Shown: positions 53,086-62,919, counted from the first letter of the stretch. The stretch is 64,000 nt of DNA from Neobacillus cucumis (GCF_002860255.1 NZ_PGVE01000107.1:1-64000); one strand, 5' to 3'. Numbers and translations: made by a program. Notes: generated by a model from the sequence alone, not told the origin.

Positions 53086-54216
53086 ATGCAAAAAAAAACC
53101 AAACATCTTCTAGTGAAGGACACGATAAAAGAATGGATCACGAACGGAGAAATAAAACCCGGGGATAAAATATATTCCGAGAATGAACTTGTTAAAATGT
53201 TCGGTGTTAGTCGACATACCGTTCGCCAAGCTGTAGGGGATTTGGTACATGAAGGATGGTTATATAGAGAACAAGGAGCCGGCACTTTTTGCTCTAATCG
53301 AATGATTGATTCTGAAGGACAAAGCCAAAAACAAAGCAGAACGGTGAATAGTAAAAACATTGGTGTTATTACAACCTATATTTCCGATTATATTTTTCCA
53401 TCTATTATTAAGGGGATAGAATCCTATTTAACAGAAAAAGGGTATTCCTTAACCTTTTCATGTACAGATAATAACATTGAAAAAGAGAAACAATGTTTAG
53501 AAAGTATGCTCAGCAGAAATGTGGATGGTCTTATTATTGAACCTACAAAAAGCAGCAGCTTTAATCCTAATATCAACCATTATTTGGAATTAGAACAGCT
53601 CAAGATCCCCTATTTAATGATTAACCAATTTTATTCACAGTTAAATCCTCCACATCTAGTGGTTAATGATGAAAAGGGCGGATTTCTTGCAACAGAACAT
53701 CTAATCAAACTGGGACATAAAAAAATATTGGGTATCTTTAAATCGGATGACCTCCAGGGAGTACGTAGGATGCAAGGCTATATTCAGGCACACAGGGAGA
53801 ATGATCTTACCTTGTCCCCTGATTTGATCCTTACTTTTTCCACAGGAGAACTGGATCACTCGCGAAGAAAGCTGGAAGACTTACTTTCTTCAAATGATTC
53901 CAGGCCAACGGGAATCATTTGCTACAATGACCAGGTTGCATTATTTGTATTAAACATATTAAGAGAGTTAAATTTAAAGATTCCTGAAGATATTTCCATT
54001 GTAGGTTACGATGATTCTTATCTAGCGGAGGCAACGGAAACAAAGCTGACTTCTGTATCCCACCCAAAAATGCAAATGGGAATGGAAGCAGCAAAATGGA
54101 TCGTAGCTGCAGTTGAAAGACAAAATAATAATCATCATTCTATTGTTTACGAACCTGAACTGGTGATAAGAAATTCAACAGGACCAGTAAAAAGTGAAAA
54201 AGTAGAGAATTTGTAA
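53086..54216 (+). CDS. AraR-type repressor, copy 2
   Basis: 376 aa, the same length as copy 1 and very similar throughout by eye, most strongly in the HTH (SENELVKMFGVSRHTVRQAV) and in the effector core (NIGVITTYISDYIFPSIIKG, IEKEKQCLESMLSRN). The region after the HTH linker (about residues 70-85) and the last 60 residues differ most. Placed divergently to GH127, it probably controls that gene and may sense a different or related ligand. No strong ribosome site precedes the ATG (only GGTAGGG), suggesting low expression. Confidence 0.9.
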   Translation: MQKKTKHLLVKDTIKEWITNGEIKPGDKIYSENELVKMFGVSRHTVRQAVGDLVHEGWLYREQGAGTFCSNRMIDSEGQSQKQSRTVNSKNIGVITTYISDYIFPSIIKGIESYLTEKGYSLTFSCTDNNIEKEKQCLESMLSRNVDGLIIEPTKSSSFNPNINHYLELEQLKIPYLMINQFYSQLNPPHLVVNDEKGGFLATEHLIKLGHKKILGIFKSDDLQGVRRMQGYIQAHRENDLTLSPDLILTFSTGELDHSRRKLEDLLSSNDSRPTGIICYNDQVALFVLNILRELNLKIPEDISIVGYDDSYLAEATETKLTSVSHPKMQMGMEAAKWIVAAVERQNNNHHSIVYEPELVIRNSTGPVKSEKVENL

Positions 54217-54248
54217 ATAAATCTGCTTTTTAAATAAGTACATCTAAA

Positions 54249-54279
54249 AACCCCTATTGGAGATGTACCAATAGGGGTT
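54249..54279. terminator. Bidirectional terminator, araR2 / GH27
   Basis: Seen: AACCCCTATTGG and CCAATAGGGGTT, 12-bp stem, 7-base loop. Confidence 0.75.
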
Positions 54280-54306
54280 GTTCAACTATTATTAGCTAAT
54301 ATATAT

Positions 54307-55593
54307 TTAATTAAGTTTTAATAGGGCGGAACCATGCGGGGGTAATATCTGTTTATATTCTTGAATAAATCTACCTTTATCCTGCCCTGTCCAAATGTCT
54401 TTCACTCTTTTTTCTGACTGCAGCCCTAGCTGACTCCATGTAAAACCTACCTCATGCTCACTTTCACCTATATTAAACAGAGCTACATAGGTACTATCAT
54501 CGTCATCTTTTGCCGTCCAGACAATTTTGTCTTCATCACGATAGACGAGACGATTGCTGTGGCTATTTTGATTTACATGGAGTACCTCTTTATTTGTAAG
54601 CAATGATAGTGTCCAGTCATCATTATCACGGAGTTCTCCTCCAAACATTAGAGGGGAACGGAAAATGGACCATAAAGTCATCATCGTTACTTGCTCGTCT
54701 TTTGTAAATCTAGTCCAACGGTCCCCGCCGCCGCCATCAACTGAGCGTATACCAATATGCCCTAATGGTAACATATCACAATCCGGCCAATGTCCAGGCC
54801 CAGTGTGTATATTCCACTTTTCACAGCGTTCAAACATATTTTTTAATAGTTCCCAATGATCCCAATAGTCATCGGTCATTCTCCACATATTTGCATTTGC
54901 TTTTAAATCTTCTGCATATTCTAGAGGAGCCGGACCCGGTGACAGACTAAGAACCATATTCCTGCCGCACTGATCGATTGCCTTGCGAATAAGTTCAATC
55001 TCCTCCTTATGAATATGGTATAACCTTGATGCAGCAATATCATCGACCTTTACAAAATCAACGCCCCAATCTGCATACAAGTTAAACAATGAATTATAGT
55101 ATTCTTGTGCCCCTTCTTTAGATGCATCAACTCCGTACATATCAGTGTTCCATGGGCAGATGGAATTGGAGTGGGCGATGTCTCTTGCTCTCTTCTCTGT
55201 TCCAAGAATTGGTGTATTGGCATGTACCGCTTGCCGTGGAATACCACGCATGATATGAATCCCAAATTTCAGCCCTAGATTATGAACATAATCAGCTAAT
55301 GCCTTGAAGCCTTTCCCCTCCTTTGCAGAAGGAAACCGATTAACTGCTGGTATTAATCTTGAATATTCATCCATTTCCAAGGGTACAAAGGGTCTATAAA
55401 TGGAAGACTTCGCACCTGGTTCATACCACTGTATATCTACTACAACATACTCCCAGCCATATTCCTTTAAATACTCTGCCGTATATTCAGCATTACCTTT
55501 TACTTCCTCTTCTCTTACCGTTGCTCCATAACAATCCCAACTATTCCACCCGAGTGGTGGTGTTTTTGCCAATGTATGATGATCCATGAGCAT
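54307..55593 (-). CDS. GH27 glycosidase: alpha-galactosidase or beta-L-arabinopyranosidase
   Basis: 428 aa, no signal peptide. Seen: PPLGWNSWDCYG at residues 13-24, nucleophile region DWGVDFVKVDD, acid/base region WRMTDDYWDHWE, the FRSPLMFGGEL segment and a C-terminal beta-sandwich. Known: most GH27 enzymes are alpha-galactosidases, but a Geobacillus GH27 in an arabinan cluster is a beta-L-arabinopyranosidase. The surroundings favour the latter, but sequence alone does not decide. Separated from the upstream GH51 gene by a hairpin. Confidence 0.82.
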   Translation of the reverse strand: MLMDHHTLAKTPPLGWNSWDCYGATVREEEVKGNAEYTAEYLKEYGWEYVVVDIQWYEPGAKSSIYRPFVPLEMDEYSRLIPAVNRFPSAKEGKGFKALADYVHNLGLKFGIHIMRGIPRQAVHANTPILGTEKRARDIAHSNSICPWNTDMYGVDASKEGAQEYYNSLFNLYADWGVDFVKVDDIAASRLYHIHKEEIELIRKAIDQCGRNMVLSLSPGPAPLEYAEDLKANANMWRMTDDYWDHWELLKNMFERCEKWNIHTGPGHWPDCDMLPLGHIGIRSVDGGGGDRWTRFTKDEQVTMMTLWSIFRSPLMFGGELRDNDDWTLSLLTNKEVLHVNQNSHSNRLVYRDEDKIVWTAKDDDDSTYVALFNIGESEHEVGFTWSQLGLQSEKRVKDIWTGQDKGRFIQEYKQILPPHGSALLKLN

Positions 55594-55690
55594 CCCCAGC
55601 TCCTTCTATTTTTTTAAAGCAAATTCTAAAATTAGCAGCTTCCTTTTCGCTATTACAGCTAAGTTTCATTGAAATCTTTTGAATAAAGAG

Positions 55691-55724
55691 AAACCATATC
55701 TTACATAAGCAAGATATGGTTTTG
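55691..55724. terminator. Hairpin after the second GH51 gene
   Basis: Seen: AAACCATATCTT and AAGATATGGTTT, 12-bp stem, 8-base loop, weak T-run on the minus strand. Confidence 0.6.
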
Positions 55725-55732
55725 TTTAAGAA

Positions 55733-57238
55733 TTAATTTTTAGCTAAGCGGATCACATTCCAAGATAATTTTGGCAGCACTGCAGTAACTTGGCCGCCTT
55801 CACTTGTGGCATTGCCGTTCGAATGAGGAGCAACTGGTGTTCCCTTAACAGAGTTTGTTTGTTTTAAGTCATCGTTCTCAAGAACAATATGTTCAACAAC
55901 CCTGTATCCTTCAAAGTTACGAATATCACACTCTAAGTGTAGCCCTTCTTCAAGATGGCGGTTTACAGCAAAGATGGTTAATTGTTCGTTTTCTTCATTA
56001 TATACTGCTGTTGACTCCAGATAAGGAACATCAGTAAAATCTTTACTATCGTATTTAGGACTTGAGATAATTGGATTTAAGGAAACTCCGCGGCCATATA
56101 CAGATGTATGCATATATGGATAGAAAATAGTTTGTTTCCATGCTTCTCCATTATCTTCAGTCATAATTGGCGCAATTACGTTTACCAATTGAGCAAGACA
56201 GGCAATTTTTAAGCGGTCAGCATGCTTTAACATGGTGATCAGCATACAACCAACCAATAAAGCATCTTCGAAATTATAATGGTCTTCAAGTTGTGGTGGT
56301 GCAATGCTCCATGGCTCAATTTTTTTATCAGCCTCATTGGAGTGGTACCAAACATTCCATTCATCAAATGATAGATTAATATTCTTCTTACCGCGTTTTT
56401 TCGCCTTAATATAATCTGCAATAGAAATTACAGAACGAATGAAGTCATCCATTTCAAGAGATAGTGCTAGGTAGTTTTTAATGTCATTGTCTCTGTTTCC
56501 ATAGTACTGATGGAGGGAGATATAATCAACATGATCATAAGTGTGATCAAGAACTGTAGCTTCCCACTCAGCAAACGTAGGCATATTTCGGTATGAACTT
56601 CCACAAGCAACTAATTCAATTGTTGGGTCTACCCACTTCATGACTTTTGCTGCTTCCTGAGCAATCCGGCCATATTCTGTTGCTGTTTTATGACCAATTT
56701 GCCAAGGGCCGTCCATTTCATTTCCTAGGCACCATGTTTTAATTTTATGCGGTTCTTTGTAACCATGTGAAATACGTAAATCACTATAATATGAACCGCC
56801 AGGATGATTGCAATATTCTACAAGATTTCTAGCTGCATCAATCCCGCGTGTTCCTAAGTTAACTGCCATGTTTACTTCAGCATTGACTAGCTTGGCCCAT
56901 TTCATAAATTCATTGGTACCGATTTCATTTGTTTCTGTTGTACGCCAAGCTAATTCTAAACGGCGAGGGCGATTCTCTACTGGTCCTACGCCATCCTCCC
57001 AGTTATAACCTGAAACAAAGTTTCCTCCTGGGTAACGGACGATTGGAACTTGTAGTTCCTTAACCATTTCAATAACATCTTGTCTAAATCCATTTTCATC
57101 TGCTTGAGGGTGACCTGGCTCATAGATCCCGCCATATACGGCACGTCCAAGGTGTTCGATAAAAGAACCATAAATACGGTTATCAATCTCAGAAATTTTA
57201 AAATCCTTTTCAAGTATCATTTTTGCCTTTTGAGTCAT
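55733..57238 (-). CDS. GH51 alpha-N-arabinofuranosidase, second type
   Basis: About 501 aa, cytoplasmic. Seen, from the chosen start: IYGSFIEHLGRAVYGGIYEP, acid/base Glu174 (CLGNEMDGPW) and nucleophile Glu293 (SFDEWNVWYH), positions that agree within one residue with the Geobacillus AbfA pair (175/294) as I recall it. The ATG at 57238 with GAGAGG 9 bases upstream is chosen; 57247 touches the ribosome site and 57325 has none. This is the typical Bacillus AbfA; the protein at 39.0 kb is a different GH51 subgroup. Divergent from the second ArsR-like gene. Confidence 0.92.
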   Translation of the reverse strand: MTQKAKMILEKDFKISEIDNRIYGSFIEHLGRAVYGGIYEPGHPQADENGFRQDVIEMVKELQVPIVRYPGGNFVSGYNWEDGVGPVENRPRRLELAWRTTETNEIGTNEFMKWAKLVNAEVNMAVNLGTRGIDAARNLVEYCNHPGGSYYSDLRISHGYKEPHKIKTWCLGNEMDGPWQIGHKTATEYGRIAQEAAKVMKWVDPTIELVACGSSYRNMPTFAEWEATVLDHTYDHVDYISLHQYYGNRDNDIKNYLALSLEMDDFIRSVISIADYIKAKKRGKKNINLSFDEWNVWYHSNEADKKIEPWSIAPPQLEDHYNFEDALLVGCMLITMLKHADRLKIACLAQLVNVIAPIMTEDNGEAWKQTIFYPYMHTSVYGRGVSLNPIISSPKYDSKDFTDVPYLESTAVYNEENEQLTIFAVNRHLEEGLHLECDIRNFEGYRVVEHIVLENDDLKQTNSVKGTPVAPHSNGNATSEGGQVTAVLPKLSWNVIRLAKN

Positions 57239-57592
57239 TATTTTCATCCTCTCAAATATGTAGTTTATCTTTCTATTTAATTGTTCAAAAAATAAAATCA
57301 TTACTTCCTCTTTGATGAATTTCAAAAAGGAGGGAATTTTTTTATTTTAGTAAAAATTAAATTATTTTACATATTTATATAATAATAACCTATTTGTTTT
57401 ATGTCAATATAAAATGTATTCGTTTTCCTAAGAAATAGAAATATTTCATTAAACACCTATATTCCTTGTTCACTTTACATTTCCACTTATTTACCACTAT
57501 CATCTTTGGTAATTTATTTTCAATAATGCCCTTTTCATTTTTCCTATTTTATTTTATGCTTATTTAAAATGAATGTATTGAAAGGAGGGAAT
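57239..57592. other. Divergent intergenic region, GH51 / ArsR-like gene 2
   Basis: About 354 bases, strongly AT-rich, with poly-T/A tracts. No AraR box, cre, hairpin or open frame with ribosome site was found beyond the gene starts. It must contain both promoters and possibly the operator of the ArsR-like protein. Confidence 0.4.
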
Positions 57593-58513
57593 ATGATGAT
57601 TCATATTAAAGAATTGCAATCAGGAATAAATATTTTTAAAGCATTGAGTTCAGAAATACGAGTAGAAATTTTAACTCTACTATCTAACCATGGAAGTCTT
57701 AATTTAAATGATATTGCCCAAAAATTAAATCTATCGAACGGTGCCATCACCATGCATATTAAAAAGTTAGAGGAAAGCGGATTAATTGCCATAACTACTG
57801 CTGTAGGTAAACATGGAAATCAAAAAATTTGTTATTTAAATGAGGATTTATTGACCATTGAATTGCAAAATAAAGCAGCTATAGAGAATTTTTATGAATA
57901 CCATATAGAAGTGGGACATTATTGTGATTTTCATGCGGAACCTACTTGTGGTCTGGCAACAAAAGATACTTTCATTGGAGAATTTGATGACCCGCGTTAC
58001 TTTGCGGATCCCCAGCACATAAATGCAGGTATTATATGGCTAAACAAGGGTTTTCTTGAATATCGAATACCTAATTATCTTAAAGCGAATCAGGAATTTA
58101 AGGAATTGCAGTTTAGTTTTGAATTAAGTTCCGAGGCCCCAAGCTACAATAACGACTGGCCATCTGACATTTACTTTTATATTAATGAACTTGAATTAGG
58201 TTTTTGGACATCACCAGGTGACTTTGGAGGAGTAAAAGGTATTTATAATCCCGACTGGTGGCCGACAGAATTAAATCAATATGGCTTGCTTAAGCTTCTT
58301 CGTATTAATAAAAGTGGGACCTTTATCGATGGCTTTCGGATTTCAGATGTCACCCTTGACGATATTGGTCTGAACAGAAAATCTGAAATTAAACTAAAGC
58401 TAGCCTTGGGTAAAAATAGCGATATTGGTGGTTTAACCATTTACGGTAAGAATTTTGGAAATTATAATCAGGATATTATCGCAAGAATCATTTATGATGT
58501 AAAAGCAGAGTAA
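57593..58513 (+). CDS. ArsR-like HTH regulator with large conserved C-terminal domain, paralogue 2
   Basis: About 306 aa. Seen: winged helix at about residues 5-75 (FKALSSEIRVEILTLLSNHG, DIAQKLNLSNGAITMHIKKL) and the same C-terminal domain as the gene at 32.8 kb: VGHYCDF, EPTCGLAT, IGEFDDPRYF, WPSDIYFY, WTSPGDFGG, PDWWP, NQYGLLK, GNYNQDI. The ATG at 57593 with AAAGGAGGG upstream is chosen over 57569. Divergent from the GH51 gene, which is its most likely target. The C-terminal domain is unnamed to me; sugar sensing is inferred from both locations. Confidence 0.75.
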   Translation: MMIHIKELQSGINIFKALSSEIRVEILTLLSNHGSLNLNDIAQKLNLSNGAITMHIKKLEESGLIAITTAVGKHGNQKICYLNEDLLTIELQNKAAIENFYEYHIEVGHYCDFHAEPTCGLATKDTFIGEFDDPRYFADPQHINAGIIWLNKGFLEYRIPNYLKANQEFKELQFSFELSSEAPSYNNDWPSDIYFYINELELGFWTSPGDFGGVKGIYNPDWWPTELNQYGLLKLLRINKSGTFIDGFRISDVTLDDIGLNRKSEIKLKLALGKNSDIGGLTIYGKNFGNYNQDIIARIIYDVKAE

Positions 58514-58540
58514 AAAAGTCCACGTTCCAGTGGACTTTTC
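58514..58540 (+). terminator. Terminator of the second ArsR-like gene
   Basis: Seen: AAAAGTCCAC, 6-base loop, GTGGACTTTT. Immediately after the stop. Confidence 0.8.
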
Positions 58541-58564
58541 CTCTAAATGAAAATAGTATAAAAT

Positions 58565-58598
58565 AAAAAACCTCGAAGGTAAGGAACCTTCAAGGTTT
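58565..58598 (-). terminator. Terminator of GH127 copy B
   Basis: Seen on the minus strand: AAACCTTGAAGGT and ACCTTCGAGGTTTTTT with one mismatch, then T-rich sequence. Confidence 0.75.
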
Positions 58599-58603
58599 AT
58601 ATC

Positions 58604-60577
58604 CTAAAGTGTTTCTTTTTCGTTAACCCACACTTGCATCTCACCTAATCCGCGATTGGCCCATGCAAAATAAGGAATAAACTTTACGGATACAGATTCC
58701 GATTCTACTTTTACGTTCGGTTTATATAAAGCTTCGCCCCAGGTTTCTGTTTTCCGTTTATTTGCCTCTCCTGTAATCACTTTCATTCCGCCAAACAGAT
58801 TTTCATCCTCGACCACTTCAAGTCTGCTATTTGAAGGTAATAAAAGTTGATGCAGATTTGGACCATTGTCTGCTTCTTCTAGGCAATAAACCAGCGGACC
58901 TCTTTGAAGAGCTACTTTTCCCGCAGTATGGCGTACAAGTGGATGTCCTTTCATTCGAACAACCGGCATAGAAAGAACCAAATTGATTTGGTCACCTGTT
59001 TTCCAGTTACCTTTTATCATTGCATACCCGTCGATTATTTGTTCAGATACTGACTGCAGTTCACCATTTATGGAGATTTCTGCATTCTCACACCAATCCG
59101 GGATACGAAGGGCAAGGGTAAGTTCAGATTCTTGGTCAACCTTAATAGTAAATTGGATGTTGCCGCTCCATGGATAATTTGTTTCTTGTTCCAGGATTAG
59201 ACGACGGTTACCGTCTAGCTCAAATTCTGCCTGACCACTTATATATAAATGAGTATAGACAGTATTGTCACGAACGGTATATATATATTGCCCTAAGGAA
59301 GCCAGCAGCCTAGCTACGTTCGGCGGGCAGCAGGCACAGCCAAACCATCTTTGACGAGTAGGTTTCACATGGTCATAATTTTGATTCGCCCCGCAGGCAG
59401 GTGGATATACTTCAAGCGGATTCACATAGAAAAAGCTTTTTCCATCATGCCCCATACCTGCTAGTACTGTATTATATAAAGCTCTTTCCATTACATCAGC
59501 ATATTGACTATTTGGTTCTACCTGCAGCATTCGCTGTGCAAAGAAAATTACCCCAATAGAAGCACAAGTCTCCGCATAAACCGTATCATTTGGAAGGTCA
59601 TAATCAGTTGAAAAGGCTTCTCCATGCCTTTGCGAACCAATCCCACCGGTTATATACATATTCTTCGAAACCATATTGTTCCAAAGCCTTTTACTAGCCT
59701 CATACATTTCACGATTACCGGTTTCAGCAGCCAAATGTGCCATTCCAGTACACATATAAACGAACCGAACTGCGTGGCCAACCGCCTTATCTTGTTCACT
59801 AACAGGTTTATGGGCTTGGCTGTACTCCTTATTTCGGATCATCCATGAATCGGGCCAATGATGGGTACCACCTCTATTTTGGAACTCCTCCTCATAAAAA
59901 TGCGGCTTTCTGCCTCTTTCCTCTAAGAAGTACTGGCTTAATCGTAAATATTTTTCGTTTGACGTCACTTCGTATAGTTTGATTAGTGCCAATTCAATTT
60001 CTTGGTGTCCATCATAACCACGAAGCTTTCCAGGTTCTGTTCCAAAGACATCATCGATATGGTCAGCAAATTTAATGACCACATCTAGTATTTTTCTTTT
60101 TCCTGTTGCTTGATAATAAGCTACTGCAGCTTCTATCATATGGCCAGCACAATATAACTCATGACATTCACAAAGGTTTGTCCAACGTTTCCCAGGCTCT
60201 TTTAATGTATAATAGGTGTTTAAATATCCATCCTCGCGTTGGGCTTTTGCAATAATATCAATGATTCCATCTGCAATTTTTTCAAGTTCTTCATCTCTTT
60301 CTATCGAAAGCAAGTACCCAACAGCTTCAAGCCATTTAGCTACATCACTATCTTGGAAGACCATCCCATGAAATTCTCCCTTTTCTTCTCCAGCCGCGAT
60401 TTTAAAGTTTTTAATCGCACTGCTTGGTTCCGCATCCGCAATTCGGTCATTAAGCGCGTCCCATTGATAAGGAACAACAACATCCCGAACTAAGTTAATG
60501 TAATATGACCAGAAGGGATCATTAATTTTAACCTTGTTTAGTGGCAGAGTTTTAGTTTGTAATACTGTTTTTTCCAT
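58604..60577 (-). CDS. GH127 beta-L-arabinofuranosidase, copy B
   Basis: 657 aa, cytoplasmic, same family as the protein at 50.7 kb and alignable throughout. Seen: Glu336 and Cys338 (YAETCASIG) and Cys414/Cys416/Cys417 (CACCPPN), within two residues of the HypBA1 Zn-Cys site; Glu320 (RHGEAF) fits the other catalytic Glu. Release of beta-L-arabinofuranose from oligosaccharides or glycopeptides is expected. GGAGGTA precedes the ATG. Downstream of the IlvD/Edd gene on the same strand, 120 bases away. Confidence 0.92.
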   Translation of the reverse strand: MEKTVLQTKTLPLNKVKINDPFWSYYINLVRDVVVPYQWDALNDRIADAEPSSAIKNFKIAAGEEKGEFHGMVFQDSDVAKWLEAVGYLLSIERDEELEKIADGIIDIIAKAQREDGYLNTYYTLKEPGKRWTNLCECHELYCAGHMIEAAVAYYQATGKRKILDVVIKFADHIDDVFGTEPGKLRGYDGHQEIELALIKLYEVTSNEKYLRLSQYFLEERGRKPHFYEEEFQNRGGTHHWPDSWMIRNKEYSQAHKPVSEQDKAVGHAVRFVYMCTGMAHLAAETGNREMYEASKRLWNNMVSKNMYITGGIGSQRHGEAFSTDYDLPNDTVYAETCASIGVIFFAQRMLQVEPNSQYADVMERALYNTVLAGMGHDGKSFFYVNPLEVYPPACGANQNYDHVKPTRQRWFGCACCPPNVARLLASLGQYIYTVRDNTVYTHLYISGQAEFELDGNRRLILEQETNYPWSGNIQFTIKVDQESELTLALRIPDWCENAEISINGELQSVSEQIIDGYAMIKGNWKTGDQINLVLSMPVVRMKGHPLVRHTAGKVALQRGPLVYCLEEADNGPNLHQLLLPSNSRLEVVEDENLFGGMKVITGEANKRKTETWGEALYKPNVKVESESVSVKFIPYFAWANRGLGEMQVWVNEKETL

Positions 60578-60698
60578 TTTGTACCTCCTAGTATCAAAAG
60601 TTTTACTTTGATTGATATTTTTTCCTTTTTCATATATTTTGAAAATAATAGGTTAATGACAGTCCATATTTATCATAGTTGCATGATTGGCCCTCTAA

Positions 60699-62888
60699 TT
60701 ACAGGTTTACAAATATCTTGTTTGACCGAATATAAGGAATTTCAGCATCTCCTTTTACAGCTAGCGGAACCACTCCCCAAGCCGCATCAGCACACCCTAT
60801 AAGACGATTGGATGGAGCAATCATTCGTTGTCTGGCTCTCATTAAATTTATTCTTTGTGCTTCAAGGTGATTTCTCTCAATTCTTAAATCTCCCTTATAT
60901 AGTTCAATATTCCCTCTATCAAATTCATTTGGATCAAGCAGTTCAATCCGTTTTGCACGGAAACGCAAATGCAGCAGGTCACCTTCTTGTAAATAAAGAA
61001 TACCGCCTTTATGGTAGGCTTCAGGTGTCACATGTCCGATAGCCGCTCCATAGGAAACACCTGAATATCGCCCATCACTTATTAATGTTGCTAATTGTTG
61101 GATTTCGCGATTTGCATTAATATGCTGCATGGGTGTAAACATTTCAGGCATACCGAAGGCTTCAGGTCCCTGCCCAGCAATAATAATCGATAGTTTTAAT
61201 ATTTTTCGTTCAACCATTCTCTTAAATAATCCATCATAATTTAATTGTTTGCTTTCATGGAAAGTTTCCGGCTGATTAAATTTCCACATGTTTAATAGAT
61301 GTTGTTCTTTAAATCCTTTGCGTTCTCTTAATTCATCCAACAAGCTTTCATTTAACAATTGTTCATTAGCTGTTTGTTCATTTTCAAAATATAAAACAAA
61401 GGACACTTTTTCATCAAACTGATCTAATTGTCTTGTTGACATTCCACTGATTTTTACTACAGCGCTTTCAAAAAAATTACTTCTTAATACATCTACACCG
61501 CTAAATTTCCTTTGTGGTTTACTGAGAATAATCTGATTATCCTTAACTCCGTCAGCACTCAAATTCTCGCTATTACTCAGTCGTTCTCTCCAGGTTTCTC
61601 CTGTAACAGTTAATGCCTCTACATCCATGGGGACACCGTTTCTCATTAATTCATAGAACAAGGTTTCAGTTCCTCGAATTAAGCCTGAACAGCATTGCTG
61701 TGCCAAAACAAAAATATCTCTTCCCTCTGTAAGACTATAATTAAATAAATCTGGTATTGGATATTCTTTTTGAATTTTTTCAATATCAAATAGATTAAAT
61801 TCATAGCCTGCATAGATCATGGCCCCTACAATATGCATCATAAGGTTGGATGAACCTCCCGAAGCACTGTGTATTCGGACAGCATTTGCAATATTTGCAC
61901 CAACCAGCTCCGCTACACTGCAGTCCTCCCGATTGATGATTGAAAATAGAGATTCTATGGCTGGATTTAATTGTTCTTGTGTCGGGGGCTCTGTCAATAA
62001 TTCTAAGTTAGGATGAACGAGACCCAATCCTGTCATTACATCTCTTGAACTATTGCCAGTACCATGGAAAGCACAGATTCCTCCTGCAGCATCACATGTA
62101 TTAATAGCCAGTAATTTTTCAAAGTTCTTATGCTGTTCATGCGAAATGACACCTGCATAAACAGCCCTTTCTAGGACTCCTTGAAATTGAGTATTGGAGC
62201 TGCATTGAAGGATATAGCTTAAGGCATCAAATAAATCATCGGCTATGTTTTTATGTCCCATCTCGATGGCTTTATTTGCCACTAAGTGAAGTTCCAATTG
62301 CAAATCTTTTGGAATTTCACCGCCCTTTAAAACATGTGACGGCGCAAATGTAGCAAATACCGGTGCTTCTCCTCTATGACGTCGAACTCTATCTAATAAG
62401 GCCAATCCACTTAAAACAGCTAATGGCTGCTTATCACACCCCTGAATAACAAAAGCACCATGATAAGAATGTGCCTCCATCTGATTAATAACCATTTCTG
62501 CGATAGCATTTCTACTTTGTAATGAATAGGACATTCCCATATTATTCTGAGCTGTCCCATCACATAGAACAGGAGTACTAAAATAAAAAGGAACACCCCC
62601 TTCCCCCCAAATCTTAATCGCAGCACGAGCAACGGTTTGAATATCCAATATATGTGCTGGATGATCTGCTGAACCGCCGATAATCGCAATCCTTGGGGCG
62701 TTCGCTTCTAAACGATTGTAAATTTCTTCGAGTGTCCAATCACCTTTTGGGGCTTTATCTCCTAAGACTAGCTTTGCGCGGTCTAGTAAACCAGCAACTG
62801 TAATCGGCTCATTTGCCTTTCCCTGAACATTATCACGATAGGGATTGATTGGATTTTCGATTATTGGTTTTTTATTTATAGCGGACAC
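60699..62888 (-). CDS. IlvD/Edd-family dehydratase, long form
   Basis: 729 aa, longer than DHAD (about 560) or Edd (about 600) and nearer the YjhG/YagF sugar-acid dehydratases. Seen: cluster ligand candidates Cys109 (VLCDGTAQN), Cys151 with Lys153 (QGCDKQPL, the carbamylated-Lys position of DHAD) and Cys272 (GGICAFHGTGNSS); C-terminal swivel domain with LISDGRYSG and GHVTPEA. Expected to remove water from a sugar acid to give a 2-keto-3-deoxy acid. An aldonate such as L-arabinonate fits the context, but no dehydrogenase or aldolase partner is visible. 31 bases after the TIM-barrel-like gene. Confidence 0.8.
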   Translation of the reverse strand: MSAINKKPIIENPINPYRDNVQGKANEPITVAGLLDRAKLVLGDKAPKGDWTLEEIYNRLEANAPRIAIIGGSADHPAHILDIQTVARAAIKIWGEGGVPFYFSTPVLCDGTAQNNMGMSYSLQSRNAIAEMVINQMEAHSYHGAFVIQGCDKQPLAVLSGLALLDRVRRHRGEAPVFATFAPSHVLKGGEIPKDLQLELHLVANKAIEMGHKNIADDLFDALSYILQCSSNTQFQGVLERAVYAGVISHEQHKNFEKLLAINTCDAAGGICAFHGTGNSSRDVMTGLGLVHPNLELLTEPPTQEQLNPAIESLFSIINREDCSVAELVGANIANAVRIHSASGGSSNLMMHIVGAMIYAGYEFNLFDIEKIQKEYPIPDLFNYSLTEGRDIFVLAQQCCSGLIRGTETLFYELMRNGVPMDVEALTVTGETWRERLSNSENLSADGVKDNQIILSKPQRKFSGVDVLRSNFFESAVVKISGMSTRQLDQFDEKVSFVLYFENEQTANEQLLNESLLDELRERKGFKEQHLLNMWKFNQPETFHESKQLNYDGLFKRMVERKILKLSIIIAGQGPEAFGMPEMFTPMQHINANREIQQLATLISDGRYSGVSYGAAIGHVTPEAYHKGGILYLQEGDLLHLRFRAKRIELLDPNEFDRGNIELYKGDLRIERNHLEAQRINLMRARQRMIAPSNRLIGCADAAWGVVPLAVKGDAEIPYIRSNKIFVNL

Positions 62889-62919
62889 TTATTCTACCTC
62901 CAATAGTTTAGAAGAGTAT

